Positions 1 through 7,063 of a stretch of 12,970 nucleotides of DNA are shown one piece after another. A program made the translations under genes and the position numbers. The stretch covers positions 1 to 12,970 of the forward strand of contig DJHY01000094.1 in NCBI GenBank assembly GCA_002433335.1, read 5' to 3'. Position 1 is the first letter of the stretch; the number at the start of each line of letters is the position of its first letter. This stretch comes from Rhodospirillaceae bacterium UBA6608. GTDB lineage: Bacteria > Pseudomonadota > Alphaproteobacteria > Rhodospirillales_A > Casp-alpha2. The notes under the pieces are model-generated. The model worked only from the letters and a program-made list of their open reading frames with translations, was not told where the DNA came from and made no database searches.

Positions 1-267
1 GTCGCGGCAATGCCCATGCCGGCGGCGCGGGAGTTCGCAAAGGCGGGCATCCGCGTGATGGCGATCGCGCCGGGCGTGTTCAAAACGCCGATGGTCGCGG
101 GCCTGTCGGACGAGGTGCAGGCCAGCCTGGCCGCAAATGTGCCGTTCCCGCCGCGCCTGGGCGAGCCGTCGGAATATGCCGATCTGGTCTTGGCGATCCT
201 GGGCAATCCAATGCTCAACGGCGAAGTGATCCGCCTGGATGGCGCCCTGCGAATGCAGCCGATCTAG
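1..267 (+). CDS. 3-hydroxyacyl-CoA dehydrogenase type 2-like short-chain dehydrogenase, 3' end
   Basis: This is the last 88 codons of a gene that begins outside the window, so no start is visible. The family uses NAD(H) to oxidise 3-hydroxyacyl-CoA in fatty-acid or branched-chain amino-acid breakdown in the cytoplasm. What is seen is the C-terminal third of an SDR fold: a helix carrying [12 protein letters not shown], the [10 protein letters not shown] segment (the proline-glycine turn that follows the catalytic Tyr-x-x-x-Lys, here upstream of the window), then [17 protein letters not shown] and the ending [15 protein letters not shown]. That ending is very close to the HSD17B10 (HSD10) subgroup, which is why I favour it over a generic SDR. 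The Rossmann glycine motif and the active site cannot be checked. The gene converges on the pterin dehydratase with only 14 bases between the two stops. Substrate preference is inferred from family only. Confidence 0.85.
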   Translation, partial: VAAMPMPAAREFAKAGIRVMAIAPGVFKTPMVAGLSDEVQASLAANVPFPPRLGEPSEYADLVLAILGNPMLNGEVIRLDGALRMQPI

Positions 268-281
268 AGCCGGATACGGGG

Positions 282-569
282 TCAGGCCACGCTGTTCATA
301 AAGGCGGCGAGATCGATGTCCTTCTGCGTCACGCCGCCGGAATCGTGCGTGGCCAGCGTGACCTCGACCCGGTTGTAGACGTTGTACCATTCAGGATGGT
401 GATCCGTCTTTTCGGCCATCAGCGCGGCCCGGCCCATGAAGCCGAAGGCGGCGTTGAAGTCCTTGAAGGTGAACGTCTTGGTGATGGCGTCGCGGCCGGG
501 CACCTCGGTCCAGCCGTCCAATTTGGCGATGGCGTCGCTACGGGGCGCGCCGGTCAGTTTCTCGGTCAT
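282..569 (-). CDS. phhB: 4a-hydroxytetrahydrobiopterin dehydratase (pterin-4a-carbinolamine dehydratase)
   Basis: The 95-residue length is typical of the PCD/DCoH family. These enzymes dehydrate 4a-hydroxytetrahydropterin, normally to recycle the cofactor of phenylalanine hydroxylase. The family signature is clear: [16 protein letters not shown] (residues 53-68) carries the His57-His58-Pro-Glu active-site block. A further histidine follows in LATHD (His75), and the usual aspartate-containing helix [10 protein letters not shown] is at the C-terminus. The start at 569 is supported by AGGAAG about seven bases upstream on the minus strand. The gene is divergent from the metallopeptidase, with 53 bases between the starts, and no phenylalanine hydroxylase lies in the window. 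Many bacteria carry this gene without phhA, so its partner here is unknown. The symbol follows bacterial usage for the family. Confidence 0.93.
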   Translation of the reverse strand: MTEKLTGAPRSDAIAKLDGWTEVPGRDAITKTFTFKDFNAAFGFMGRAALMAEKTDHHPEWYNVYNRVEVTLATHDSGGVTQKDIDLAAFMNSVA

Positions 570-589
570 GACGGACTTCCTGTTTCCGT

Positions 590-622
590 TTCAACGCGGA
601 TCAATTCCCGCTAGCTTAACCC
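590..622 (+). promoter_or_regulatory. Possible promoter placing the metallopeptidase start at or next to the transcript start
   Basis: TTCAAC (590-595) and TAGCTT (612-617) are separated by 16 bases and resemble -35 and -10 boxes. Only five bases lie between the putative -10 and the ATG at 623, and no Shine-Dalgarno is present. If real, the transcript would be leaderless. Both boxes are poor matches to consensus, so this is a suggestion only. Confidence 0.25.
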
Positions 623-1030
623 ATGCCCATGTTCGCTCCCAGTCTCGCCGATTTCGAAGTCATGGCCGACGATGCCCTGGCCGTGATCCCGCCGGAACTG
701 CGCGCCCTGGCCGCAGACGTGGTGATCCGGATTGACGATTTCCCCGACGAGGAAACGATTGAAGAGATGGCTTTGGAAAGCCCGTTCGATCTGTTGGGCC
801 TGTATCGGGGCGTTGCGATGCCGGGGAAAAGCGTCAGCGATCCGGGCGGTATGCCCGACATGGTGTTTCTGTACCGCCGCCCGATCCTGGATTATTGGTG
901 CGAAACAGGGGAAGACCTGGTGCATCTGATCCGTCATGTCCTGATCCATGAAATCGGCCATCATTTCGGGTTCGCCGACGATGACATGGAGGAATTGGAA
1001 GCCCAGGCAGAAGCATTGGGCGAAGCCTAG
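623..1030 (+). CDS. Small zincin-like metallopeptidase (Zincin_1 / DUF1025 family)
   Basis: A 135-residue soluble protein with a textbook HExxH zinc site in HEIGHHFGFADDDM (residues 109-122; zinc ligands His109 and His113, catalytic Glu110). The aspartate-rich tail after HHFGF is characteristic of the minimal zincin family once called DUF1025. These are short cytoplasmic proteins predicted to be metalloproteases; no natural substrate is established to my knowledge. The N-terminal part, SLADFEVMADDALAVIPPEL, matches the helical start usual in the family, so the start at 623 or at the in-frame ATG at 629 fits. No Shine-Dalgarno is visible before either ATG; a possible -10 element sits immediately upstream (see the separate entry). 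There is no signal peptide and no membrane segment. The zinc-binding assignment is firm; proteolytic activity is inferred. Confidence 0.88.
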   Translation: MPMFAPSLADFEVMADDALAVIPPELRALAADVVIRIDDFPDEETIEEMALESPFDLLGLYRGVAMPGKSVSDPGGMPDMVFLYRRPILDYWCETGEDLVHLIRHVLIHEIGHHFGFADDDMEELEAQAEALGEA

Positions 1031-1128
1031 GGCACCCCTGTTCTTTACGCTTACCCTTTGACGGAATTGGGGTATTCTTTCCCGATAGGGCGTGCGCGAG
1101 GCGCCACGCGGGGAAGCGAGGACCGGTC
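1031..1128 (+). promoter_or_regulatory. Upstream region and ribosome binding site of the mechanosensitive channel
   Basis: The 98-base gap contains TTGACG at 1058-1063, a good -35 match. The best -10-like hexamer is CGATAG at 1083-1088, 19 bases further on, so the spacing is longer than ideal. The Shine-Dalgarno GAGGA ends six bases before the ATG at 1129. The ribosome binding site is convincing; the promoter is tentative. Confidence 0.35.
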
Positions 1129-2025
1129 ATGGAAGACGTAGGCAAAACCCTGGAACAAAACGTCGAGCAAGTGAGCAAATGGGTCGACGTGTTGATCCAG
1201 TTCGGTGTGACATACGGTTTCCAGATTTTGGGCGCGCTGTTGTTCCTGCTCGTCGGCCTGAAGGCCGGGGGCTGGCTGTCGCGACGGATTCAGGCGATGT
1301 GCGAGGCCAAGGGTATCGACGTGACCCTGGCGCGTTTCATCGGCAATGCGGTCAAGATTTTGATCCTGACGGTGCTGGCGATCATTACCCTGGGCAACTT
1401 CGGAATATCCATCGCCCCCCTGATCGCCCTGGCCGGGGCTTCGGCGTTCGGCGCGACCATGGCGTTGCAGGGGCCGCTCAGCAACTACGGCGCCGGGTTG
1501 TCGATCATCCTGGCGCGGCCGTTCGTGGTCGGCAACACGATCTCGGTGGGCGAAACCTCGGGCGTGGTCGACGAGGTCAAGATGGCCCATACCCGCCTGG
1601 TCGGCGAAGACGGCGAAGTCATCACCATCCCGAACAAGGACATCGTCGGTCGGGTGATCGTCAATTCGGAAACCCGCCGCGTGGTTCAGACCAAGATTGC
1701 CCTGGCCGCGAATGCGGATATGGATAAAGCGGTGACGGCGGTGCGCGATGCCGTGGCGGCGGTCTTACCGAAAGAGGACGGCGACAGCGAGGGCCCCGCG
1801 CCGCAGGTCGGCCTGCACGATTTCACCTTTGGCGGGTTGGTGCTGGGCGTGCGTTTCTGGGTGCCTTCGTCGCGGTATTACGAATTGCGTTACAAGGTCA
1901 ACCGGGCGGTGCTCGACGCGTTGCGCAAAGCCGGCGTGGGGTTACTGCAAAACGTTCAACCCGCTGTAATGGCGGAAACTCTGTCCGGTGACGGGATGCA
2001 GGAAGGGCGGCGTGAAGACGCCTGA
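1129..2025 (+). CDS. Small-conductance mechanosensitive channel, MscS family
   Basis: A 298-residue inner-membrane protein of about the length of E. coli MscS. Members open under membrane tension to release solutes on osmotic downshock. Three hydrophobic segments are visible, at about residues 25-47, 67-88 and 92-127. The third contains the glycine/alanine-rich pore helix (LAGASAFGATMALQGPLSNY) and ends at ARPF, the hallmark of the family. The cytoplasmic beta domain follows: VGNTISVGETSGVVDEV, then the strongly conserved EDGEVITIPNKDIVGRVIVN, then the alpha/beta vestibule domain to about residue 275. The tail is short and charged. The start is supported by GAGGA six bases upstream. The 149-base gap before the next gene suggests it is transcribed alone. 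There is no extra sensor domain, so this is a plain MscS rather than an MscK or YbdG type. Confidence 0.93.
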   Translation: MEDVGKTLEQNVEQVSKWVDVLIQFGVTYGFQILGALLFLLVGLKAGGWLSRRIQAMCEAKGIDVTLARFIGNAVKILILTVLAIITLGNFGISIAPLIALAGASAFGATMALQGPLSNYGAGLSIILARPFVVGNTISVGETSGVVDEVKMAHTRLVGEDGEVITIPNKDIVGRVIVNSETRRVVQTKIALAANADMDKAVTAVRDAVAAVLPKEDGDSEGPAPQVGLHDFTFGGLVLGVRFWVPSSRYYELRYKVNRAVLDALRKAGVGLLQNVQPAVMAETLSGDGMQEGRREDA

Positions 2026-2110
2026 CGGTCGGGGAAAACTGCATACCCTGGACCTCAGTCTGGTATCGTCACGGTTGCATCCTGGTCTAACATCGGCATC
2101 CGAGGGAACG

Positions 2111-2146
2111 GCGGGCATCGTTTGCAAAATTGTCGCGGTTGCCCGC
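2111..2146 (+). repeat. Inverted repeat upstream of the STAS gene
   Basis: GCGGGCA (2111-2117) and TGCCCGC (2140-2146) form a perfect 7-base inverted repeat with a 22-base spacer. It ends 28 bases before the STAS start codon. It could be an operator or a leader stem; nothing in the sequence decides which. There is no U-tract, so it is not an intrinsic terminator of the channel gene. Confidence 0.4.
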
Positions 2147-2174
2147 GTCGATTGAAAAGGGAGACAGAAGACAA

Positions 2175-2483
2175 ATGGCGTATTCCTCGAGCAGGGATGG
2201 TGACAGGCTCAAAGTAGCGATGGACGGCCGCCTGACGTTTCAAGAGCAGGCTTCGGTCAAGCAAATGATCACCGACCTGCAAAGCAGCGGCGCAGGTGCT
2301 TGGTACATCGATCTTACGGGGATCGAATTCATGGATTCCGCCGGGCTGGGTTTGTTGCTGCGACTGAAGAAAGTGGCGGACGATTGCAGCGCGACGTTGA
2401 CCCTTCGGGTGCCGCCCAGCGGCCAACTCCGTCGTTTGCTCGACGTCGCCAGATTCTCCGATTTGATGACCATCGAATCCTGA
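2175..2483 (+). CDS. STAS-domain anti-sigma-factor antagonist (SypA/RsbV-like)
   Basis: A 102-residue single STAS domain. Such proteins bind a partner in the unphosphorylated state and are switched off by phosphorylation of one serine. The phospho-site motif is plain: YIDLTGIEFMDSAGLGLLLRL (residues 44-64), with Ser55 following Asp54 and preceding Ala-Gly. I chose the ATG at 2175 because it is preceded by GGGAG about eleven bases upstream and gives the usual length; the frame is open upstream to a TTG at 2130, but that adds residues unlike the family and has no ribosome binding site. The gene ends 58 bases before the kinase/phosphatase gene, and the two presumably form one operon. That context makes it the likely substrate of the neighbour. 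The downstream target (sigma regulator, enzyme or other) is not encoded here. Confidence 0.9.
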   Translation: MAYSSSRDGDRLKVAMDGRLTFQEQASVKQMITDLQSSGAGAWYIDLTGIEFMDSAGLGLLLRLKKVADDCSATLTLRVPPSGQLRRLLDVARFSDLMTIES

Positions 2484-2541
2484 TTTCCGCCGGCCGCCCA
2501 TTGGTGCGGGCGCCGACGACGGAACTCGGAATGTTTTCGAT

Positions 2542-4485
2542 ATGAAGCGCGCTGGCGTCACATTCATGGTCGACGGGGTCGACGGCACGACCGTCGAGGC
2601 CGTGTCGCGCCTTGCCGCCGCGGTTGTCGCGGCGGACCCGAGCGAGGCCGAATGCGCCTTGATCGGGGGGCCCGACGCGACGCGCTTGGCGGGCGTGATG
2701 TCCGGCAAAGTGTCAGCCGTGATCGAGGCCGCCGATGATTCCCCCGATCAGTTGGCGCAGCGCATTCAGGGAGCGATCGACCCAGGCGCCCTATCCCTGT
2801 CTCTCGTCTCTGCATCCGTTCATGAATTGCCGGTCGCCAGCCTGTTTTGCGCCTGGATTGCGCAGCATCGCGCGGTCCCGGCTGAAACCTTGTCGGATAT
2901 GGAAACCGCCGTTCACGAGGCGGTATGCAATGCTCTGTTCCATGGAAATCTGGGTATTTCCAGCGCCGAGCTGGAAAAGCTGGACGATGTCGGTGGGTAT
3001 TTCGCGGCTTTGGACGCGCCCTTGGCCGATCCTGTTCTGGCGGCGCGGCGGGTTGATATCGAGGCGAGATTCATGCCGGGATCGGTCGTCGTTTCGGTGT
3101 CGGATGGCGGCGCCGGATACGACCCCGTGGACAAGCGCCCCATCGCGGGAGGGGCCGACGAACGCCCCGCGCGAACCGGGCGGGGGTTGCCGATTATCCG
3201 CAGCCTTGCTTCGCGTCATCGGGTTCTCGATGGCGGACGGACGATCGCCATGACGTTCGTGTTGCCGGTGGTGGAAATCGCGGGGCGCGTGGTCAGGGAA
3301 GCGCGGTCCAGCGATACGGTCGAACTGGGCGCCTTTCTGGAACAGGCGCGGGTGCTCGTGGTCGATGATGACCTGATCAACAGGGAAATCGTTTTGGATT
3401 GGTTGGACGGCATGGGTATCAGCGCCGTCGAACAGGCCGTGGACGGGGCCGATGCCCTGGAAAAGATCGTGGCCTTTCGCCCCTCCCTGATCCTGCTGGA
3501 TCTGGTGATGCCGGTCATGGACGGGTTCGAGGTCATGCGTCGACTGGAAAACCTCCGCGAGGCTGAAGGCGTGCCGGTCATCGTCTTGACGGCGCAGGAT
3601 GACCGCGATGCCCGAAATCGTGCGTTGGAACTGGGGGCGACGCACTTGATCTCCAAGCCGATGGTGCGGGAATTGGTTACCGCCAAGATCGGCGAACTGC
3701 TTGAGCGTCAACGCCTTGTCGAGGTCCTGCTGGAGTACCAGGAGCGTGTCGGTCAGGAGTTGGAACTGGCCCGCGATATGCAGCAGGATTTGGTGCCGGC
3801 CGCCCGCGATATTTTATCGCTCGAGCATCAATTCGGTTGTTCGCTGGAATCCGTTTTTCGGCCGTCCTCAGAACTTGGCGGCGACACCTGGGGCGTCTGG
3901 AAAGCGGGGCCCGGGCAATTGGGGCTGTTCCTTGCGGATTTCAGCGGCCACGGCGTTGCCGCGGCGATAAATGTGTTCCGCCTGCAGGCGGCGATGGCCG
4001 AGCTGCGGCATCTGCGCCACCGGCCGGGAGATTTCGTCGCGGCGGTCAATCGTCGACTGTGCGACCTATTGGCGATCGGCCAATTCGCGACATTGTTCTA
4101 CGCGGTTGCCGATTTCAAAACCGATGTGTTGGTCTATGCGACCGCGGCTTCTCCTGGCGTGTTTGCCTCTGAGGGGGCGGACGGTGAGATGACGCCGTTG
4201 GACGGAGAAGGCTATTTGCTTGGAATCAAGGCCGATGCGGTCTTCGCTGAGCGGAGCGTCCCTTTTCCTCCGGGAAGCTCGCTGCTTTTGTTCAGCGATG
4301 CTTTGTATGAAACGCCCAACGACGAAGGCCTGAACCTGGAACTGGAAGGGGTCGGGGGCTGGGCAAATACGCCCGGAGTCCGCCACGCGCGGCGGCCGTT
4401 GGAGCGCATATTGGCGATGTTCGACGATTATTGCGCCCAACCTCCCAACGACGATTTGACCGTCGTCTGGCTGCGGCGGCGATAG
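2542..4485 (+). CDS. SypE-like serine kinase - receiver - PP2C phosphatase regulator
   Basis: A 647-residue cytoplasmic protein with three modules. Residues about 95-245 form an RsbW-type HATPase: N-box HEAVCNALFHGN (Glu126, Asn130), G1-like SDGGAGYDP (Asp188) and GRGLPIIRSL. Residues about 269-388 are a receiver with acidic residues at 275-277, phospho-acceptor Asp320 in LLDLVMP, Thr350 and Lys372. After a helical linker (about 388-420), residues about 425-647 form a SpoIIE/PP2C phosphatase with metal-site motifs LGGDTW (Asp448), ADFSGHG (Asp466), FSDAL (Asp586) and NDDLT. Kinase-receiver-phosphatase is the domain order of V. fischeri SypE, which both phosphorylates and dephosphorylates the STAS protein SypA; the adjacent STAS gene fits that role. 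The first 90 residues match nothing I know. Ribosome binding before 2542 is weak. Phosphorylation of Asp320 probably sets the kinase/phosphatase balance (inferred). Confidence 0.9.
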   Translation: MKRAGVTFMVDGVDGTTVEAVSRLAAAVVAADPSEAECALIGGPDATRLAGVMSGKVSAVIEAADDSPDQLAQRIQGAIDPGALSLSLVSASVHELPVASLFCAWIAQHRAVPAETLSDMETAVHEAVCNALFHGNLGISSAELEKLDDVGGYFAALDAPLADPVLAARRVDIEARFMPGSVVVSVSDGGAGYDPVDKRPIAGGADERPARTGRGLPIIRSLASRHRVLDGGRTIAMTFVLPVVEIAGRVVREARSSDTVELGAFLEQARVLVVDDDLINREIVLDWLDGMGISAVEQAVDGADALEKIVAFRPSLILLDLVMPVMDGFEVMRRLENLREAEGVPVIVLTAQDDRDARNRALELGATHLISKPMVRELVTAKIGELLERQRLVEVLLEYQERVGQELELARDMQQDLVPAARDILSLEHQFGCSLESVFRPSSELGGDTWGVWKAGPGQLGLFLADFSGHGVAAAINVFRLQAAMAELRHLRHRPGDFVAAVNRRLCDLLAIGQFATLFYAVADFKTDVLVYATAASPGVFASEGADGEMTPLDGEGYLLGIKADAVFAERSVPFPPGSSLLLFSDALYETPNDEGLNLELEGVGGWANTPGVRHARRPLERILAMFDDYCAQPPNDDLTVVWLRRR

Positions 4486-4656
4486 GGCGAGCATGGACTA
4501 AAGGTAAGTATGCATTGTCAAAACACCGGGATATTATTGTTTTCGCAGACCAACCCCCGGTATGGGGCGCGATGCCCCGATCGAAATGAATAAGGGCCGA
4601 AAATGCCTGCGCCCGGTGGCGACGGCGAAAGGCAACGACTGATATAAGGAGGCTTT
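4486..4656 (+). promoter_or_regulatory. Leader region of the PAS/transducer pair
   Basis: The 171-base gap holds a consensus Shine-Dalgarno, AAGGAGG, four bases before the ATG at 4657. Two inverted repeats lie upstream: ACCGGG (4525-4530) with CCCGGT (4556-4561), and the tight hairpin GGGGC (4564-4568), GCGAT loop, GCCCC (4574-4578). Neither is followed by a U-tract, so I do not call a terminator. TTGTCA at 4515-4520 is a fair -35, but no good -10 stands at the right distance. I see no match to the sigma28 consensus that often drives chemotaxis genes. Confidence 0.5.
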
Positions 4657-5187
4657 ATGCCATACGATGGCAATCCGAATGAAAGCGGCAATGAGCGCTT
4701 TTTCGCGGATACGGATGTAATCGTCAGCAAGACGGATACGAAGGGTTGGATCACCTATGCCAACGAAGCCTTCTTGACTGTTGCCGACTATACGGAGGCC
4801 GAAGTTATCGGCAAGCCGCACAACGTGATCCGCCATCCCGACATGCCGCGGTGCATTTTCAAGCTGTTATGGGACTATCTGCAGAACAAGCGTGAGATTT
4901 TCGCCTACGTCGTCAACCGGACGAAGTTCGGCGACTACTACTGGGTGCTTGCCCATGTGACGCCCAGCTTCAACGAAGCGGGTGACGTCGTCGGCTATCA
5001 TTCGAACCGCCGGGTGCCGCGGCGCGAGGTCATATCGGACGTGATCAAGCCGCTCTACGGGCGGTTGCTCGAGGTTGAACGCAAAGCAGACAATCCGAAA
5101 GCCGGTTTGGCGGCATCGACGGAGCTGCTCGAGGGAATTTTGAAAGACAAGGGGACCAGCTATGAACAATGGGTGCTTACTCTCTAA
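4657..5187 (+). CDS. Aer/CetB-like PAS sensor protein (cytoplasmic redox/energy sensor)
   Basis: A 176-residue soluble protein with one Aer-type PAS domain (about residues 15-120) and a helical tail. The Aer signatures are present: [20 protein letters not shown], then [14 protein letters not shown] (Arg59, His60, Asp62), LLWDYLQNK, and [19 protein letters not shown]. In E. coli Aer the RHPD residues and a tryptophan in PW-x-G help hold FAD; here that tryptophan is replaced by phenylalanine (Phe82, IFAYVVNR), so flavin binding is likely but not certain. The tail (residues 121-176) ends in the SYEQWVL motif seen in stand-alone alphaproteobacterial PAS partners. Translation starts from a consensus ribosome binding site. 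The 3' end overlaps the transducer gene by 26 bases in another frame, so the two are probably made together and act as one receptor. Confidence 0.88.
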   Translation: MPYDGNPNESGNERFFADTDVIVSKTDTKGWITYANEAFLTVADYTEAEVIGKPHNVIRHPDMPRCIFKLLWDYLQNKREIFAYVVNRTKFGDYYWVLAHVTPSFNEAGDVVGYHSNRRVPRREVISDVIKPLYGRLLEVERKADNPKAGLAASTELLEGILKDKGTSYEQWVLTL

Positions 5188-6451
5188 ACTGCGGATGCAG
5201 GCGCTGGCCGTCGCCGCGTTGGGGGGTGCGGGCGCGGTCGTGGCCGTTATTCCGGGTCTTCCGATCGGCGTCGGGGCGGTTTTGCCCGCGCTGGCTGCTT
5301 TGGCGGCACTCTTGACGCTGGGCGTTCAGGGGCGGATCGCCGCCGAAATGAAGAAAATCGTGAAGGTTGGCCAGGCTGTCGACCGAGGCGATTTCGAGGC
5401 GCGCGTTCTGGGTATTTCCGATCACGGCGTGATCGGCGAGGCCCAGCACAGCATCAACCAATGCGTCGACCGGTCCGATTCCTACATCCGTGAATCCGCG
5501 GCTGCGATGGACGCGGTCAGCCACAAGGTATATTTCCGCAAGATCATGGAAACCGGCATGTCCGGCGCGTTCCTGGTCGGTGCGCGGCGGATCAACGCGG
5601 CCATCGACAAAATGTCGGAAGTGCACGATGTGTCCTCGGGCCTGGGCAATACGGTCAAGGGCCTGGTCGGCACGGTGAAGGAAAAATCGGCCGAGATCGT
5701 GACGGCGGCCATGGAATCCGGCGTCCGCGTCGAAAAGTCGTCCAGCCGCTCGATCGACGTTTCCGAAGCCGCCCAGCGGACATCCGAAAACGCGGAATCG
5801 GTCGCCGCGGCGACGGAACAGCTGGCAGCCTCGATCAAGGAAATCTCCAGCCAGGTGACCCGGTCCAGCGCAGCCGTCGAAGCCGCGGTGTCGCAGACCA
5901 CCGACGCATCGCAGAAGGTTCAGGGCTTGTCCCATGCGGCGAATCAGATCGGCGAGGTTATCAGCCTTATTACCGATATCGCCGAACAGACCAATCTGTT
6001 GGCCCTAAACGCAACCATCGAAGCCGCCCGCGCCGGCGAAGCCGGCAAAGGGTTCGCCGTGGTTGCGGCCGAGGTCAAAAACCTGGCCAATCAAACGGCC
6101 AAGGCGACCGAAAACATCACGGTTCAGGTCGAAACGATCCAAGGGGCGACGACCGATGCGGTCACGGCCATCGAGGCGATTGGCAAGACCAGTCAGGAAG
6201 TCAGTGAAATCGGGGCGTCGATCGCTTCCGCAGTCGAACAGCAGACCGCGGCAACCAGTGAAATCGCCCGCCAGGTCCGGGCTGTTACGGACGATGCGGG
6301 AACGGTGAGCGGTGCGATGACGCAAATCGTCCAGGCATCCGCTGCGTCCTATTCGTCGACCATCGGCGTGATTTGGGAAGCGGAAGAATTGGTTGGCCCG
6401 GCGGAAAACCTTGAGCGGGAAACCGATAACTTCCTGAAAATCGTCAACTAA
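5162..6451 (+). CDS. Methyl-accepting chemotaxis transducer (CetA/Aer-like, no periplasmic sensor)
   Basis: A 429-residue transducer. Residues about 13-54 are two hydrophobic stretches joined by a very short loop, a hairpin anchor with no periplasmic ligand domain. A HAMP-like region follows (about 55-150), including the [15 protein letters not shown] and INAAID segments typical of Aer-type alphaproteobacterial transducers. The cytoplasmic coiled coil carries the hairpin tip that binds CheA/CheW ([20 protein letters not shown], about 272-291, then [18 protein letters not shown]). There is no C-terminal CheR-binding pentapeptide. Translation begins inside the PAS gene, with AAGGGG seven bases upstream of the ATG at 5162, a coupling arrangement. 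Lacking its own sensor, it most likely takes its signal from the PAS protein, as CetA does from CetB. It converges on the single receiver gene, leaving 44 bases. Confidence 0.92.
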   Translation: MNNGCLLSKLRMQALAVAALGGAGAVVAVIPGLPIGVGAVLPALAALAALLTLGVQGRIAAEMKKIVKVGQAVDRGDFEARVLGISDHGVIGEAQHSINQCVDRSDSYIRESAAAMDAVSHKVYFRKIMETGMSGAFLVGARRINAAIDKMSEVHDVSSGLGNTVKGLVGTVKEKSAEIVTAAMESGVRVEKSSSRSIDVSEAAQRTSENAESVAAATEQLAASIKEISSQVTRSSAAVEAAVSQTTDASQKVQGLSHAANQIGEVISLITDIAEQTNLLALNATIEAARAGEAGKGFAVVAAEVKNLANQTAKATENITVQVETIQGATTDAVTAIEAIGKTSQEVSEIGASIASAVEQQTAATSEIARQVRAVTDDAGTVSGAMTQIVQASAASYSSTIGVIWEAEELVGPAENLERETDNFLKIVN

Positions 6452-6495
6452 GCCGGTATCGACCGTGCGGTTGCGGATTTAACGCGCGCCGCCGG

Positions 6496-6888
6496 TCATG
6501 CCGTTTGAGGATCGGGTGCGGCGTCCGCGAGAAGTTCCCCAACTGCGGCCAATAAATCCAGGGCTGTGAATGGTTTGGCCAGGGTTCTGCGGGCGCCGAC
6601 TTTGGCGGCCAGGGTCAGGGACGAACCCTCATTGGTTCGGGGGTCCGCCGACACCGCCAGAATCGGCAGGTCCGGCGCGTCGGCCAACAGCGATCTGATC
6701 AAGCCGATACCTCCCCCGTCCGTCATCAAAATGTCGGTAATGACCATTTGGTGCTGACCGGCCTTGAATTTCTCGAGAGCCTCATGACCGCCGGCGGCGG
6801 TCTCGACTGAAAAGCCGACCTCTGCCAACGGCGCCGCAATCAGATTGCGGGCCAATTCGTTATCGTCGACGACGAGAACGGCCGGCAT
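6496..6888 (-). CDS. Single-domain response regulator
   Basis: A 130-residue lone receiver domain with no output module. Conserved positions are visible: Asp8 and Asp9 in VLVVDDNE, phospho-acceptor Asp52 in MVITDILM, Ser80 in AVSA, and Lys105 in LAKPF. The usual proline-rich loop after the phospho-acceptor reads MTDGGGIGL, with Thr in place of Pro, seen in some alphaproteobacterial receivers. I place the start at 6888 because AGGAGGGG lies a few bases upstream and the protein then begins exactly at a receiver strand; the open frame continues upstream to 7137, but that extension overlaps the cyclase gene and has no domain. It is the last minus-strand gene, 175 bases after the cyclase, with its own candidate promoter. 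It could be a phosphate sink, a shuttle to a phosphotransfer protein, or a CheY-like regulator; sequence does not decide. Confidence 0.9.
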   Translation of the reverse strand: MPAVLVVDDNELARNLIAAPLAEVGFSVETAAGGHEALEKFKAGQHQMVITDILMTDGGGIGLIRSLLADAPDLPILAVSADPRTNEGSSLTLAAKVGARRTLAKPFTALDLLAAVGELLADAAPDPQTA

Positions 6889-6968
6889 CTTGCTCCCCTC
6901 CTGGTCCCTTTGGTTCTCCCCGCTTCGCGCGGTTGCGGCGAAGCGGCACCAAGTGCACTCGACGGCGA

Positions 6969-6997
6969 AGTATAAGGAGGCTGCAAACAGCTCGCAA
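6969..6997 (-). promoter_or_regulatory. Sigma70-type promoter for the single-domain response regulator
   Basis: On the minus strand TTGCGA (6992-6997) and TATACT (6969-6974) are separated by exactly 17 bases, a good match to the -35/-10 pattern. Transcription would begin near 6962, about 74 bases before the regulator start. It explains the 175-base gap after the cyclase gene and implies the receiver can be expressed separately. Confidence 0.55.
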
Positions 6998-7000
6998 TTA

Positions 7001-7011
7001 GACCAAAGGTC
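7001..7011 (-). promoter_or_regulatory. Palindromic operator-like site upstream of the receiver promoter
   Basis: GACC, a three-base centre, and GGTC form a palindrome (plus strand GACCAAAGGTC) just upstream of the -35 box at 6992-6997. A dimeric regulator bound here would act from about the -45 position, where activators usually sit. No regulator is identified. Confidence 0.3.
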
Positions 7012-7063
7012 AAGGATGCTGACCCGGTTCGTTTTTCCGGCTGTGCGCGGACAACTTCGATCG

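Noticed and set aside
2130..2174. TTG start for the STAS gene
   Set aside because: No ribosome binding site and extra residues unlike the family; the ATG at 2175 fits better.
2791..3711. A 306-codon minus-strand frame opposite the kinase/phosphatase gene
   Set aside because: It is the complement of the HATPase and receiver motifs; it is rich in histidine, glutamine and arginine and has no recognisable fold.
4564..4578. GC hairpin as terminator of the kinase/phosphatase gene
   Set aside because: No T-run follows on either strand.
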